This document shows positions 1 through 6,166 of a DNA stretch of 11,152 bases, piece by piece (within the stretch, counting starts at the first letter, position 1; each line of letters begins with the position of its first letter). The stretch is from NCBI GenBank assembly GCA_964427955.1, contig CAYRWY010000168.1:1-11152 (forward strand), given 5' to 3'. A model generated the notes under the pieces. The model was not told the origin of the DNA and searched no databases. It saw only the letters and a list, made by a program, of their open reading frames with translations. The DNA comes from JACRBK01 sp964427955. GTDB lineage: Bacteria; Chloroflexota; Anaerolineae; Aggregatilineales; Aggregatilineaceae. The position numbers and the translations under genes were made by a program.

Positions 1-493
1 ACCAGGCCGTGATCAGATTCAGATGGCTGCCGCCCGCGTGATCGAGCATGTAGGGCGACAGCGCCAGCGCGATCCCGCCCAACAGCGCGGTCAGGCGGCT
101 GAGGTGATGGTAGCGCAGCAGGGCGTACATCAGACTGCCGGTCAGCGCCAGGCTGATCCAGATGATGGTGTTGGCCGAGCGCAGCGGGCCAAGCAGCGGT
201 TCCAATAGCAGGTAAACCGGCAGCATCGACGCCGTTAGCGAGTGGTAGGTCAGGTTATGGGTGAACGGGGCGAGCACCTTATTGGTGTACCAGATATTCT
301 CGCCGTGCAGAAACGCATAGCGCAGCCACCACAGATCCCATTGGAAGTGGTAGTAATCCAGGCCCTTGTCGGACGACGCGGCAGGCACCCGCGAATCCAG
401 ATGGAAGACCAGCGGCGACAGCACCACCCCGGTCAGCAGCACGAAGAAGGCGATCACAGCCATCGACCGCCCGATAGTCTGGCGGGAAAGCAT
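1..493 (-). CDS. Multi-pass membrane protein, GT-C glycosyltransferase-like (partial, C-terminus off the left edge)
   Basis: An open frame runs on the minus strand from the ATG at 491-493 to the window edge without a stop (164 codons seen). A good Shine-Dalgarno (AGGAG at 499-503) lies 5 nt before the ATG. The N-terminus is a membrane helix (about residues 10-28, AVIAFFVLLTGVVLSPLVF). It is followed by a loop with an acidic SDKGLDYYHFQWDLWW segment and at least two more hydrophobic stretches (around 90-105 and 108-148, e.g. LTALLGGIALALSPYML). An acidic first loop after TM1 and an aromatic-rich W/Y/H segment are typical of GT-C-fold, lipid-linked-sugar glycosyltransferases and their YfhO/PMT-like relatives; that family call is inference from style, not from a complete domain. 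It is divergent from the SPFH-like gene, with a TATAAT box 43 nt upstream of the ATG. It could also be an uncharacterised polytopic protein. Confidence 0.75.
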   Translation of the reverse strand, partial: MLSRQTIGRSMAVIAFFVLLTGVVLSPLVFHLDSRVPAASSDKGLDYYHFQWDLWWLRYAFLHGENIWYTNKVLAPFTHNLTYHSLTASMLPVYLLLEPLLGPLRSANTIIWISLALTGSLMYALLRYHHLSRLTALLGGIALALSPYMLDHAGGSHLNLITAW

Positions 494-535
494 AGTAGCT
501 CCTGCAAAAAGACTCTCAGCCGCAGCACATCCCAA

Positions 536-541
536 ATTATA
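536..541 (-). promoter_or_regulatory. Candidate -10 box (TATAAT) for the membrane-protein gene
   Basis: The minus strand reads TATAAT here, a perfect sigma-70 -10 hexamer. It would give a leader of about 35 nt before the ATG at 493. No convincing -35 lies 16-18 nt upstream, so the call rests on the -10 and its position. The same 147-bp divergent region (494-640) holds a plus-strand TATACT at 596-601 that could serve the SPFH-like gene, also without a clear -35. Confidence 0.4.
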
Positions 542-640
542 GCGAACCCGTGGGAGGTTGGCGTAAATGCCTCACCGCGGTCCGGCAAAACCGGGTATAC
601 TAGAGTCGTCTTGTTCGCTGACCGCAAGAGAACCGTTTTT

Positions 641-1747
641 ATGGCCCAACACCGACCACCCGGCAGCAGGCGCGCCGCGCCCTACCAGCCGAACAGCTAT
701 CGCCCTCCCGACTACGAAAGCTTCGCGCCGAGCAGCGGCTATACGCCGCCCTACAATCCCCCGCTGCCGCCCGCCCGCGGGCCATTCGCGCGCGGCCAAC
801 AGGCCTGGCGGATCTACCGGGGACTCGATCAACGCGCCCGCGCGGACAGCATGGTCTGGTGGAGCGTGAAATTCGTCCAGGGCGTGATGGCGGGCGGCGG
901 GCTGATCCTGATCGGCGGGCTGACGGTGGCGGCCACGACGCTGCTGGGGCCTTCTACCTGTATCTTCGGGATCGGGGTCGGGCTAATCCTGATCGGCCTG
1001 GTCATCCTGCTGTACTATGCCGCCGCGCCGATCACCTGCCGCTGGATCGTGGCCGTCCCGGAAAATCACTACTGGGTGATCGAGGATGCGCACGGCCTCA
1101 CCCTGGCGTTCCTGCCGCCCGGACGGCGCGCCATCCCCTGGCAGCGATCCGTCACCGTGCGGGAGTACGCCGATTTCCGGTGGTTCAAGGTCACCGAGTT
1201 GATCGAGAATGTGCTGATCATCGGGGGGCACCCGGTCAGCCTGGAGATCGTGGTGGTGATCAACTTCAACCCGGCGGACGCGCATCCCGACCAGTATGGA
1301 CCGCTGCGTGAATTCACCGCCCGTGAGGTATTTGAAGACACCTTTGCCCGCGAGATCCAGACCATCGTGCGCTACCAGCTCAGCCACCTGTCGCTGAACC
1401 AGCAGCAGCAGTTGGTCCGCAGCCCGCACCAGCTCGAAACGCTGATCGCGCAGGAATTGGCGACCTACGAGGATATGGGGCTGACGCTGGCGTCCAGCCG
1501 ACCGGTCAGCGTGTACGTCCACGGCGTGCTACCACTGGAACCGGACAGCGGACCGGCGGCCCCCGCCTCGTCGGCAGCGCCCACACAGCCCAAGTTGGAC
1601 CCGCCGCCAGTCACGCTGCACAGCGCGCCCAAGCCGACCGAACCGCCGAGTCCGCCCCAGAGCGCCCCTCCGCCGTCTAGCCCGGTCGATCCGATGGTGC
1701 GGCGCAGCCGGGATCGCAAGGGGGGCGGGACTCCGCCACCGGGCTAG
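641..1747 (+). CDS. SPFH/band-7-like membrane protein with a transmembrane hairpin and proline-rich tails
   Basis: 368 aa from the ATG at 641. The frame is open upstream to 242, but that part lies over the divergent membrane gene, and 641 follows a purine-rich stretch (AAGAGAA) and a TATACT box. Order of parts: a Pro/Tyr/Arg-rich cytoplasmic N-tail (1-65), two closely spaced membrane helices (about 82-101 and 106-127), then a domain at about 135-296. That domain opens with VAVPENHYWVIEDAHG and LPPGRRAIPW, and continues with a VTVREYADF strand and a SLEIVVVINFNPADA segment. This matches the stomatin/prohibitin (SPFH) pattern of an N-terminal beta unit, a PG turn and a long amphipathic alpha-beta part (FEDTFAREIQTIVRYQLS). 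The tail (300-368) is disordered and rich in Pro/Ala/Ser, ending in a basic patch. SPFH proteins oligomerise on membranes and organise microdomains or proteases; the partner is unknown here. No NfeD-like or protease gene adjoins it. Confidence 0.7.
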   Translation: MAQHRPPGSRRAAPYQPNSYRPPDYESFAPSSGYTPPYNPPLPPARGPFARGQQAWRIYRGLDQRARADSMVWWSVKFVQGVMAGGGLILIGGLTVAATTLLGPSTCIFGIGVGLILIGLVILLYYAAAPITCRWIVAVPENHYWVIEDAHGLTLAFLPPGRRAIPWQRSVTVREYADFRWFKVTELIENVLIIGGHPVSLEIVVVINFNPADAHPDQYGPLREFTAREVFEDTFAREIQTIVRYQLSHLSLNQQQQLVRSPHQLETLIAQELATYEDMGLTLASSRPVSVYVHGVLPLEPDSGPAAPASSAAPTQPKLDPPPVTLHSAPKPTEPPSPPQSAPPPSSPVDPMVRRSRDRKGGGTPPPG

Positions 1748-1798
1748 GAATAACCCCACAGGGTTTGAGGGTGGACAGGGGGGTCACAAGCACTGAGC

Positions 1799-1820
1799 AC
1801 GCGAAAATTCGCCGCGTTTT
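1799..1820 (+). terminator. Weak intrinsic terminator candidate after the SPFH-like gene
   Basis: A five-base inverted repeat, ACGCG (1799-1803) and CGCGT (1813-1817), encloses an alternative GCGA/TCGC hairpin and is followed by TTTT. It starts about 50 nt after the SPFH-like stop codon. The stem is short, so confidence is low. Confidence 0.3.
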
Positions 1821-1834
1821 ACCTCACCCCCCGG

Positions 1835-1861
1835 CCCCCTCTCCACCCGGTGGCGAGGGGG
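1835..1861 (+). repeat. C-rich imperfect palindrome, copy 1
   Basis: CCCCCTCTCCACC, one base, then GGTGGCGAGGGGG: 13-bp arms with one mismatch. It is preceded by a run of C residues (CTCACCCCCCGG). This style of CTCACCCCCC..CCCCCTCTCC.. repeat resembles dispersed intergenic repeats I know from Chloroflexota and cyanobacterial genomes. A second, inverted and more diverged copy lies about 100 bp downstream. Confidence 0.6.
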
Positions 1862-1950
1862 AGCAGCGCGGCGGAAACGTCGGTGTAGGGGCGCGCCCTG
1901 CTTTGAAAAATGAGATTTGCCCCTCAGAAGTTCCCACTCTCAACGCCTGT

Positions 1951-1981
1951 CCGCCCCTGAACCCACCGGGTGGACGGGGGG
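1951..1981 (-). repeat. C-rich imperfect palindrome, copy 2 (inverted relative to copy 1)
   Basis: The 12 bases TCCACCCGGTGG of copy 1 (1842-1853) recur exactly on the minus strand at 1963-1974, again flanked by a C run on one side and a G-rich arm on the other. The two copies can pair with each other across about 110 nt. Confidence 0.5.
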
Positions 1982-2021
1982 AAGTTAGCGCCAGGTCTTC
2001 TCTCATTCCCCGATTTTTCTC

Positions 2022-2046
2022 AGCGTTGAAACGCTTTTCTATTTTC
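2022..2046 (+). terminator. Hairpin with T-rich tail in the convergent region
   Basis: AGCGTT-GA-AACGCT (2022-2035) forms a 6-bp perfect stem followed on the plus strand by TTTCTATTTTC. As a plus-strand terminator it would stop read-through from the SPFH-like gene into the antisense of the next gene. On the minus strand no T run follows, so it is not a clear terminator for the long operon. Confidence 0.3.
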
Positions 2047-2059
2047 AAAAGAGGAATGC

Positions 2060-2824
2060 TTATCCGCGCCGGATCAACAGCCCGCGCATGGAGTCGGAAT
2101 CGTCATTCAAGAGCTTCAGGATCGCCCGGATCTCTTCCTCAGAGCAGCCCAGCAGGATCTTGATTTCGGCATCGCGCTTGAGCAGATCGAGCGTGCAGAT
2201 GATGGCATCGGGCTGTTTGGCGCCGGTCGATCCCACCCAGATGTCGATCCCGCCGCGATCACTCGCGGTCGTCCCTTCCAGATAGCCGTAATTCACCGGG
2301 TAGATCACCTGGGGATAGCGCGGGTGGGCACTACCTTTGGGGCGGTCGATCACGACGCGGTTTTCGGCGACGATCCGGTCGAGGTAATCCCAAAAGGTCT
2401 GCGGCAGGGGGGCGCTGGGTGCAGGCGTCGCGACAGCGGCGGGCGCGGGTAGGGCCGCGGCGAGCAGCCGGTCAAGCGCGCTCATCAACTCCGGCATCTG
2501 CACGGGCTTGGTCAAATAATCATTCGCGCCGAGCTTCTCTGCGCGGGATTTGGCGCCGATGTCGGCCCGCGCCGTGACGACGATGATCGGAAGCCGGGCA
2601 AAGTCGGGCATCCCGCGCAGGCGCTGCATCACGTCGAAGCCGTCGATGTCGGGCAGCATCAAGTCCAGCAGCAGCGCGTCCGGCTTTTCGGCCTGGACCA
2701 GCATCAGGCCCTCTTCGCCGGTATAAGCGCCGTGCACGTCGAAGCCCTTGATTTCCAGGAAGGTGGTAAGCATGTCCACGATGGAAGGTTCGTCGTCCAC
2801 CACCACGATCTTTTTGTCGGACAT
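2060..2824 (-). CDS. Response-regulator receiver fused to an inorganic-pyrophosphatase-like domain
   Basis: 254 aa. The ATG at 2824 is preceded by AAGGA about 9 nt upstream, and the gene starts 15 nt after the stop of acyltransferase-like copy A, so it is the last gene of the array operon. Residues 1-122 are a complete CheY-type receiver: acidic pair D10/D11, phospho-acceptor D54 in LLLDLMLPDIDGF, T84 and K106 (LTKP). An Ala/Pro linker (about 122-142) follows. Residues 144-254 carry VIDRPKGSAHPRYP, YPVNYGYLEGTTASD and GIDIWVG, the layout of family I soluble inorganic pyrophosphatases and of short stand-alone pyrophosphatase-like proteins of about 110 aa. The catalytic signature is broken: the family's D-x-D-P-x-D is D189-R-G-G-I-D194 here, so the middle Asp is missing. 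No DNA-binding domain is present. Phosphorylation probably controls binding or a changed enzymatic activity of the C-terminal domain. The receiver call is certain; the output activity is unknown. Confidence 0.85.
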   Translation of the reverse strand: MSDKKIVVVDDEPSIVDMLTTFLEIKGFDVHGAYTGEEGLMLVQAEKPDALLLDLMLPDIDGFDVMQRLRGMPDFARLPIIVVTARADIGAKSRAEKLGANDYLTKPVQMPELMSALDRLLAAALPAPAAVATPAPSAPLPQTFWDYLDRIVAENRVVIDRPKGSAHPRYPQVIYPVNYGYLEGTTASDRGGIDIWVGSTGAKQPDAIICTLDLLKRDAEIKILLGCSEEEIRAILKLLNDDSDSMRGLLIRRG

Positions 2825-2839
2825 AGCGTGCGTCCTTGT

Positions 2840-4009
2840 CTAGGTGAGCTTGCGCTCGTAGAAACGATAATGCTTGTAATCTTCGCCGCCGTAATTCTCC
2901 ACCACGCGGATCATCGGCTGGTTGGTTTCGAGAATCCACCCGGCGTCGGCGCTGGACCAGCCGGTCTCGGCACTGATCTTGAGCGCCTGCTCGTACAACT
3001 CGACGAACATCGCCGCTTCGGCGCCGATCCCACGGTATCCTTCCTTGACGCCCAACAGCGCGATGCGGATGCGGGTGATCTTGGAGCGGATCTTCCAGTG
3101 CCAGAGGACCCGCAGCAGCGTTAGCGGCATGGGGCGGCGGGGATGGGCGTAAGCCGCCTTGAGCGGCTGGTTCAGATCCGGGAAAGCCAGCATGAACGCT
3201 ACCGGCTCGCCTTTCACGGAGGCAAAACACGCCAGGCGTGGCTCAAGGTACTGGCCGAGATCGTGGATCAGGGCGTCCAGCTCGGCGTCGGACATCGGCA
3301 CGAAGCCCCAGTTGGTTTCCCACGCTTGATTATACAACGTGCGGAACAGCTTGAGATCGGCAGTCACGTTTTTGGGATCGATGCTGCGGACGGTGATCCC
3401 CCGCCGCTCGCTGTTCTTGCGGGTGACGCGCAGGGTTTGCGCCAGCTTGTCGGACGAGGTCCAGTCTTGCAGCGTGATCCGGTAGCTGAACACGTCCATC
3501 ACCTTCTCGTAGCCGGGCGCGCTTTCGATCAGGCGTTGGTAGTAGGGAAAGTTGTACGGCATCAGCACCACCGGCGGATCGTCGAAGCCTTTGATCAGCA
3601 GACCGCATTCGTCGTTGGTGGAGAAGCTGGCCGGGCCGCGGACGGCGTCGTAGCCCTTAGCGCGGACGTATTCGGCGGCGGTGTTCAGCAGAGCGTGGGC
3701 CGCTTCCGGATCGTCGTAAACCTCGAACAGGCCGAAAAAGCCGACGTGTTCGTGCTGGTACTCGTTGTGGCGATGGTTGATGACGGCGGCAATCGTCCCG
3801 ACCGGCTGATCGCCGCGCCAGGCGATGAAATAATCGCCTTCCATGTACTGCCAGGCGGGATTCTTGCGCTTATCCAGCTTGTGGCGCTGCATGTCCACCA
3901 GGGGAGGCACCCAGTAGGGATCGTGCTGGTAGAGCCTCCAGGGAAATTCGAGAAAGACTTTCAGGTCTGCTTTCGTTTCCACGGTACGGACGGATACAGG
4001 AGCAGACAT
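2840..4009 (-). CDS. GNAT-fold acyltransferase-like protein, tandem copy A
   Basis: 389 aa; ATG at 4009 with a GGGAG ribosome-binding site. The stop of copy B (4024-4026) sits directly beside that site, so translation is probably coupled. Two GNAT-like halves can be read. Residues 1-180 have DYFIAWRGDQPVGTIAAVIN (beta2-beta4) then VGFFGLFEVYDDPEAAHALL and RGPASFSTNDECG. Residues 205-389 have the cofactor-loop-like GYRGIGAEAAMF (R326, G329) and a closing GWILETNQPM...FYERKL. In all four paralogues the loop is RxxGx(E/D), not the textbook Q/RxxGxG/A. Between the halves is a conserved NWGFVP motif (about 233-238) and PDLNQPL (277-283). Members of this double-GNAT family are common in environmental bacteria and lack an assigned substrate; acyl-CoA-dependent transfer is inferred from the fold. 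No signal peptide is visible, so it is cytoplasmic. Confidence 0.8.
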   Translation of the reverse strand: MSAPVSVRTVETKADLKVFLEFPWRLYQHDPYWVPPLVDMQRHKLDKRKNPAWQYMEGDYFIAWRGDQPVGTIAAVINHRHNEYQHEHVGFFGLFEVYDDPEAAHALLNTAAEYVRAKGYDAVRGPASFSTNDECGLLIKGFDDPPVVLMPYNFPYYQRLIESAPGYEKVMDVFSYRITLQDWTSSDKLAQTLRVTRKNSERRGITVRSIDPKNVTADLKLFRTLYNQAWETNWGFVPMSDAELDALIHDLGQYLEPRLACFASVKGEPVAFMLAFPDLNQPLKAAYAHPRRPMPLTLLRVLWHWKIRSKITRIRIALLGVKEGYRGIGAEAAMFVELYEQALKISAETGWSSADAGWILETNQPMIRVVENYGGEDYKHYRFYERKLT

Positions 4010-4023
4010 GGCATACTCTCCCT

Positions 4024-4937
4024 CTAATTATCCCCGTCGCGGCGGCGGAGCGGGCGCGGCAAAGAGACCTCACGCGAGAACAGCCGCTTGCGCAACAGGA
4101 CGGCCTGCTGGAGACCGCGCCGGGAGACGTTCTGCGGCATCTTGGTAAACGCCAGCTTTGGCCTGACCTTCAAGCCGATATTCCGGCCTGTTATGCTGAT
4201 GTTGCGGCGCAGCCGGGACGACTGGCCGGACAGGCTGCGGCGGGCCCACTGGCCGCGCGAGACGCGCCGGACGGTCGGGAAAACGGCCTGGTTTTCGGCG
4301 GCGCGGATCGCCTGCGGACTGGGCGACAGCTTCCGCTCGTAGAAGCAGTACTGCTTATCCGGCTCCGCGTTGTAGGCTTCGACCAGGCGCTGCATCGGCT
4401 GGTTGGCTTCGAGTATCCAGCCTGCTTCGGCATATTCCCAGCCCATTTCGGCGGCGATCTCAACCCCGCGCTCGTACAGTTCGAGGAACATCGCCGCTTC
4501 GACGCCCATCCCCCGGTATTCGCTCTTGACGCCCATCAGCGGAATCCGGATCCGGGTGATCTTCGAGCGCAGCTTCCAGTGCCACAGCAGTTGGGCCTTG
4601 CTCACCAGGTCCGGCTTGCCGGGGCGCGGATAGGCGGCGTGGAGCGGCTGGTTCAGATCCGGGAAGGCCATCAGGAAGCCCGCCGGATCGCCCTGCACGT
4701 CAGCGAAGATCACCAGCCGCGGGTCCAGATAACGCTTCATATCGCGGATCATCCAATCCAGCTCGTGATCGGAAAGCGGCACAAAGCCCCAGTTGTTGTC
4801 CCAGATCGAGTTGTAGATCTCTTTGATGATCTGCAAGTCCTGGTCCATGTGCTTGCGATCCAGCACGCGGGCGGTGATCCCGCGCCGCCCACTGTTGCGG
4901 CGCACCACGCGAAAGGTCTGTTCCAGCTTGCCCGACG
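4024..4937 (-). CDS. GNAT-fold acyltransferase-like protein, tandem copy B (5' part lost in gap) with Arg-rich C-terminal extension
   Basis: The frame enters from the N gap and runs 303 codons to TAG at 4024-4026. The first ~203 residues align with copy A from about residue 186: KLEQTFRVVRRN, NWGFVPLSDHELD, PDLNQPLHAAYPRPGKP, the loop EYRGMGVEAAMF, GWILEANQPM and CFYERKL. About 185 N-terminal codons are therefore missing. After FYERKL, where copies A and D end within 1-8 residues, copy B continues for 100 more residues (4027-4326) with 20 Arg and 4 Lys against 4 acidic residues. This is a basic, low-hydrophobicity tail with no recognised domain. It is probably translated because the frame is open, ends 14 nt before copy A, and its stop abuts copy A's ribosome-binding site. 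The start codon cannot be seen. Any frame joining this gene to copy C across the Ns is an artefact of the gap. Confidence 0.75.
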
Positions 4938-5037
4938 NNNNNNNNNNNNNNNNNNNNNNNNNNNNNNNNNNNNNNNNNNNNNNNNNNNNNNNNNNNNNNN
5001 NNNNNNNNNNNNNNNNNNNNNNNNNNNNNNNNNNNNN
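4938..5037. other. Assembly gap (100 N) inside the paralogue array
   Basis: Exactly 100 Ns, the conventional placeholder for a gap of unknown size. It falls between the last ~24 codons of copy C and roughly codon 185 of copy B. If both genes are complete, about 640-660 nt are missing (roughly 70-80 for the end of C, 15-25 intergenic, about 555 for the start of B). Confidence 0.95.
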
Positions 5038-6140
5038 CGGTTCATGCCGTCGTTGGTTTCGAGCACCCAGCCGCCATCCCCGCTGATCCAGCCCAGTTTG
5101 GGCGCGATCTGGCTGGTGATGTGGAACAGCTCGGTGAACATGGCCCCTTCCGCGCCGATGCCCCGGTACATTTCCTTGACGCCCATCAACGGGATGCGAA
5201 TCCGGCTCACTTTGCGGCGGATCTTCCAGAACCACAAGACTTGCAGCATACTCAGCAGTTCCGGCTTGCCGGGGCGCGGATAGGCGTAGTGCAGCGCCTG
5301 GTTCATGTCGGGCAGGCCCAGCAAAAAGGCCGCATGATCGCCATGCACGTCCGCGAACAGGGTGACGCGCGGCTCGAAGAACATCCCCACATCTTTCACC
5401 AGGGCGTCCAGTTCCTCGTCGGTGAAGGGCACGAAGCCCCAGTTTTTCTCCCAGGCCCGGTTGTAGATTTCCTTGAGGGCGACGAATTCTTCTTTCAGGT
5501 GTTTGGTGTCCGGCGTGCGGACGGTGATCCCCCGGCGCTCGTTGTTCTTCTGCGTGATGCGCAGCATCTTCTGCACCTTGTCCGAGTCGCCGGTCGCTTG
5601 CAAGGTGAAATAGTAGCCGTAGACGTCCATCACCTTGACGAAGCCAGGCTCGTTTTCGATCAGGCGCTGGTAGTAAGGGGGATTGTAGGGATAGAGCACC
5701 ACCGGCGGATCGTCGAAGCCTTCGATCAGCAGTCCGCATTCGTCGTTGGTGGAGAAGCTGGCCGGACCGCGCAGCGCATCGTAGCCTTTGGCGCGCACGT
5801 AGTCCGCCGCCGTCTCGAGCAGGGCGTGGGCGGCTTCCTGGTCGTCGAACACTTCGAAGAAGCCGAAAAAGCCGATATGCTCGTTATTGAACTCGTTATG
5901 GCGGTGGTTGATGAACGCCGCAATCGTGCCGACCGGCTCAGCCCCGCGCCAGGCGATGAAATAATCGCCTTCCATATGTTTCCAACTGGGATTCTTCTTG
6001 CGATCCAGCTTGCGGCGCTGGAGCGAAATCAGGGGCGGAACCCAGTAGGGATTCCCCTGGTAGATTTTCCAGGGCAGCTTGATAAAGGTATCGAGGTCCG
6101 CTTTGCTTTCGACTTTGCGGACGGTCACCGGTTCGGTCAT
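5038..6140 (-). CDS. GNAT-fold acyltransferase-like protein, tandem copy C (3' end lost in gap)
   Basis: The ATG at 6140 has AAGAGGA about 8 nt upstream; the gap to copy D's stop is 26 nt. 367 codons are visible, against 389-390 in the complete copies. Shared blocks with copy A include PYWVPPL (31-37), MEGDYFIAWRG, NHRHNE, RGPASFSTNDECGLLI, GFDDPPVVLYPYNPPYYQRLIE, NWGFVPFTDEELDALV, PDMNQ, the loop MYRGIGAEGAMF and GWVLETNDGMN, where the gap begins. A 32-bp stretch (5734-5765) is identical to 3603-3634 in copy A, so the copies are close at DNA level as well. The function is inferred as acyl-CoA-type transfer from the double GNAT fold, substrate unknown. The sequence beyond 5038 is Ns, so the end of the gene is not seen. 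Confidence 0.8.
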
Positions 6141-6166
6141 AGGACTAATCCTCTTGAGGCTTACGC

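Larger units (their letters stand above)
1748..2059. other. Gene-free convergent intergenic region (312 bp)
   Basis: This lies between the ends of the SPFH-like gene (+) and the receiver-pyrophosphatase-like gene (-). It contains two C/G-rich palindromic repeats in opposite orientation (1835-1861 and about 1951-1981), a GGGGCGCGCCC segment near 1890, and small hairpins with short T tracts on the plus strand. Open frames crossing it on both strands have the repeat composition and no ribosome-binding site or recognisable domain, so I call no gene. Confidence 0.7.

Noticed and set aside
242..640. N-terminal extension of the SPFH-like protein up to 242
   Set aside because: This stretch lies on the opposite strand of the membrane-protein gene, is low in recognisable structure, and the ATG at 641 gives a normal tail-membrane-domain order.
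567..869. Overlapping plus-strand frame starting at 567 behind a GGGAGG-like site
   Set aside because: It overlaps the better-supported SPFH-like gene in another frame and shows no domain or sensible composition.
1765..2163. Plus-strand frame across the convergent region (132 codons)
   Set aside because: It is made of the C-rich repeats and the antisense of the receiver gene; no ribosome-binding site or domain.
4749..6140. Apparent single protein running from copy C through the Ns into the copy B region
   Set aside because: It enters copy B in the wrong frame (the copy B motifs are read in another frame), so it is an artefact of the fixed 100-N gap.
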